Source: an uncultured Collinsella sp. (GTDB taxonomy: Bacteria > Actinomycetota > Coriobacteriia > Coriobacteriales > Coriobacteriaceae). From it: 13,032 nt of DNA. Below the pieces are notes generated by a model. It ran no database searches. It saw only the letters and a program-made list of their open reading frames with translations, and was not told where the DNA came from. Positions 11,448-13,032 of this stretch are shown in pieces; position 1 is the first letter of the stretch, and every line of letters starts with the position of its first letter. Location of the stretch: assembly GCA_902489515.1 (NCBI GenBank), contig CABUAL010000021.1, positions 1 to 13,032 of the forward strand. The letters are read 5' to 3'. A program made the position numbers and the translations under genes.

Positions 11448-12374
11448 CTAGTGCTCCTCGCCGGCTCGGGCTAGGTCGTAGGGCGTAGTCTGGTAGACGT
11501 AGTAGTTGAGCCAGTTGGTATAGAGCAACTGAGCCTGGCTGCGCCAGACGTTGCGCGGCTCGGCGGTGGGGTCGTCACCTGGGAAGTAATGCGCCGGCAC
11601 CTGAGGGTTAAGGCCGCGCTTCACGTCGCGCTCGTACTCCAGACGCAGCGTGTCGGTATCGTACTCGGGATGACCAAATACAAAGAAGCGACGGCTGTCG
11701 GTCGATTTGACGATGTACAGGCCCACCTCGTCTGACACGGCCACAACCTCAAGCTGCGGCTCGGCCTCCACGTCCTCGCGGCGCACATCGGTGTTGCGCG
11801 AATGCACGGCATAGAAACGGTCGTCAAAGCCGCGGACCAGCGGGCTTTGAGGCTTCACCAGATAATGCTCGAACACGCCGCTCGCCTTTGCCGGCAGGTC
11901 GTGCTTCCGAATACCGTAGTGGTGATACAGGCCCGCCTGCGCGCCCCAACAAATGTGCAGCGTAGAGTGCACGTGCGTGGTGGACCAGTCCATGATCTGG
12001 CAGAGCTCGGGCCAGTAGTCGACCTCCTCGAACGGCATCTGCTCCACCGGCGCGCCCGTGATGATCAGGCCGTCGTAGTGGATGTCGCGGATGTCGTCGA
12101 ACGTGCGGTAGAACGTCTCCAGGTGGCCAGCGCTCACGTGCGTGGCCTCGTGCGTCTTGGTGCGCAGCAGGTCCACCTCCACCTGTAGCGGCGTGTTGGA
12201 GAGCTTGCGCATGATCTGCGTCTCGGTGGCGATCTTGGTGGGCATGAGGTTGAGGATGAGCACGCGCAGCGGGCGGATGTCCTGGTGCAGCGCGCGGTAC
12301 TCGGTCATGACAAAGATGTTCTCGCTCTCGAGCTGCGCGGCGGCAGGGAGGGCGTCGGGAATGCGAATGGGCAT
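11448..12374 (-). CDS. metA: Homoserine O-acyltransferase MetA (predicted acetyltransferase)
   Basis: MetA acylates L-homoserine in the first committed step of methionine synthesis in the cytosol. The 308-aa protein is full length and has the catalytic Cys142 (HICWGAQAG), His235 and Glu237 (FGHPEYD), plus [14 protein letters not shown] at 40-53. Position 111 (GAPVE) is Glu. In this family Glu111 goes with acetyl-CoA use (Bacillus cereus MetA) and Gly111 with succinyl-CoA use (E. coli), so the product is probably O-acetylhomoserine (EC 2.3.1.31) despite the usual succinyltransferase label. AGGAG 5 nt before the ATG supports the start. It is divergent from the dehydrogenase gene (211 bp gap); no S-adenosylmethionine riboswitch was recognised in that gap. 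Confidence 0.95.
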   Translation of the reverse strand: MPIRIPDALPAAAQLESENIFVMTEYRALHQDIRPLRVLILNLMPTKIATETQIMRKLSNTPLQVEVDLLRTKTHEATHVSAGHLETFYRTFDDIRDIHYDGLIITGAPVEQMPFEEVDYWPELCQIMDWSTTHVHSTLHICWGAQAGLYHHYGIRKHDLPAKASGVFEHYLVKPQSPLVRGFDDRFYAVHSRNTDVRREDVEAEPQLEVVAVSDEVGLYIVKSTDSRRFFVFGHPEYDTDTLRLEYERDVKRGLNPQVPAHYFPGDDPTAEPRNVWRSQAQLLYTNWLNYYVYQTTPYDLARAGEEH

Positions 12375-12477
12375 GGATGCTCCTTACGAGTCAGTTGCAG
12401 CTATGGTACAACGAGCGGCCCTATCCGCGCGAGCACATCGCCCAGCGATGCCGCCAGCGGCCCAAATCACTCCAAAA

Positions 12478-12508
12478 GTAGAGATTAAGGCATGTCCCAA
12501 AAATCTAC
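12478..12508. repeat. Hairpin repeat copy 2 (degenerate)
   Basis: AGGCATGTCCCAAAAATCTA plus the next C (12488-12508) is the exact reverse complement of 8243-8263. The left arm GTAGAGATTA (12478-12487) differs from the expected GTAGATTTTT at three positions, so the hairpin is weakened to GTAGA/TCTAC plus a few pairs. It lies between divergent promoters, an odd place for a terminator. Confidence 0.7.
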
Positions 12509-12542
12509 GGCGCTTTAGTCTAGCAAAGTGACGGCAGGACGC

Positions 12543-12548
12543 TACAAT
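12543..12548 (+). promoter_or_regulatory. -10 box of the dehydrogenase gene
   Basis: TACAAT lies 37 bp before the start codon and matches the -10 consensus at five of six positions. No good -35 is found at 16-18 bp upstream. Confidence 0.45.
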
Positions 12549-12585
12549 GGTTCGACGCAAAAAACTCGGCCGGAAGGATACTCGT

Positions 12586-13032
12586 ATGTACCAGACGCGT
12601 AAGATCGGTGTGGTCGGCCAGGGCCACGTAGGAGCACATGTCGCCAACAGCCTGCTTATGCAGGGCATTGCCGACGAGCTGTACCTGTGCGATATCAACG
12701 AGGCCAAGGTGACGTCCGAGGTCCAGGACCTGCGCGACTCCCTTTCGTTTGTCCCGTACAACACCAAGATCGTCAACTGCTACGACCGCTACGAGGAGCT
12801 GGCCTGCTGCGACGTCATCGTCAACGCCGCCGGCAAGGTCGCGCTGGCCGCCGGCAACCGCGACGGCGAGCTGTTCTTTACCACCGACGCCGCCCGCACC
12901 TTTGCCAAGCGCATCGTCGACGCCGGCTTCGACGGCATCTTCGTAAGCATCTCCAACCCCTGCGACGTCGTGTGCACCGAGCTGTGGCACCTGACCGGCT
13001 ACGATCCCAAGAAGATCATCGGCTCGCCGTGC
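12586..13032 (+). CDS. L-lactate / L-2-hydroxyisocaproate dehydrogenase family protein (5' part)
   Basis: The first 149 codons of an NAD-dependent 2-hydroxyacid dehydrogenase of the LDH/MDH superfamily; the rest lies beyond the window. It starts MYQTRKIGVVGQGHVGAHVA, with the GxGxxG dinucleotide motif at 11-16, the Asp of LYLCDINEAK that selects NAD, and ISNPCDVVC near 127-135. The active-site loop reads GKVALAAGNRDGELFFTT rather than the APQKPGETR of standard L-LDH, closer in shape to L-hydroxyisocaproate dehydrogenases, so a larger 2-oxoacid substrate is possible. GGAAGGA 7 nt before the ATG is a strong ribosome-binding site. It reduces a 2-oxoacid and regenerates NAD in fermentation. Exact substrate is uncertain. 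Confidence 0.85.
   Translation, partial: MYQTRKIGVVGQGHVGAHVANSLLMQGIADELYLCDINEAKVTSEVQDLRDSLSFVPYNTKIVNCYDRYEELACCDVIVNAAGKVALAAGNRDGELFFTTDAARTFAKRIVDAGFDGIFVSISNPCDVVCTELWHLTGYDPKKIIGSPC

Noticed and set aside
12375..12585. SAM riboswitch or T-box before metA
   Set aside because: The gap is short and shows none of the conserved helices or T-box sequence.

Overview
The window looks like chromosomal DNA of a high-GC gut actinobacterium of the class Coriobacteriia, most likely Collinsella. This rests on protein character (PreP-like M16C protease, mannose-family PTS, MetA, a lactate/hydroxyisocaproate dehydrogenase), GC-rich codons and AT-rich promoters. It is not confirmed by any search.

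Left region (about 1-4980, all minus strand): a sugar-amine PTS locus. A GntR/HutC regulator lies upstream of EIIA and EIIB, which end at a strong terminator. A second promoter then drives an SIS-domain deglycase resembling FrlB/GfrF, followed by EIIC and EIID and a terminator. The PTS would import and phosphorylate an Amadori-type compound such as fructoselysine or glucoselysine. The SIS enzyme would split the 6-phosphate into hexose phosphate and amine. The FrlB/FraB catalytic Glu/His pair (16 residues apart) is conserved. EIID has a one-base frameshift that destroys its last transmembrane helix as read. A related 20-bp AT-rich motif lies at all three promoters and is a candidate operator for the GntR protein.

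Centre (about 4981-9874, plus strand): a 1012-aa M16C zinc protease, a hairpin-rich intergenic stretch, a hicAB toxin-antitoxin pair, and 5-formyltetrahydrofolate cyclo-ligase. The hicAB promoter carries two LexA (SOS) box-like sites 16 bp apart over its -35 and -10 elements. A separate 21-bp palindrome sits just before hicA. Together they suggest a toxin-antitoxin unit under both DNA-damage control and autoregulation.

Right region (about 9875-13032): a minus-strand orphan protein with an AbiEi-like N-terminus and a DUF559/Vsr-like nuclease C-terminus lies between two directly repeated ~117-bp palindromic elements. Then come metA (minus strand; Glu111 predicts acetyl-CoA rather than succinyl-CoA use) and, divergently, the first 149 codons of an L-lactate/L-2-hydroxyisocaproate dehydrogenase that runs off the window. 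A second hairpin repeat family, with a conserved loop, occurs after the M16C gene and between metA and the dehydrogenase. No tRNA, rRNA, CRISPR array or complete transposase gene was seen.
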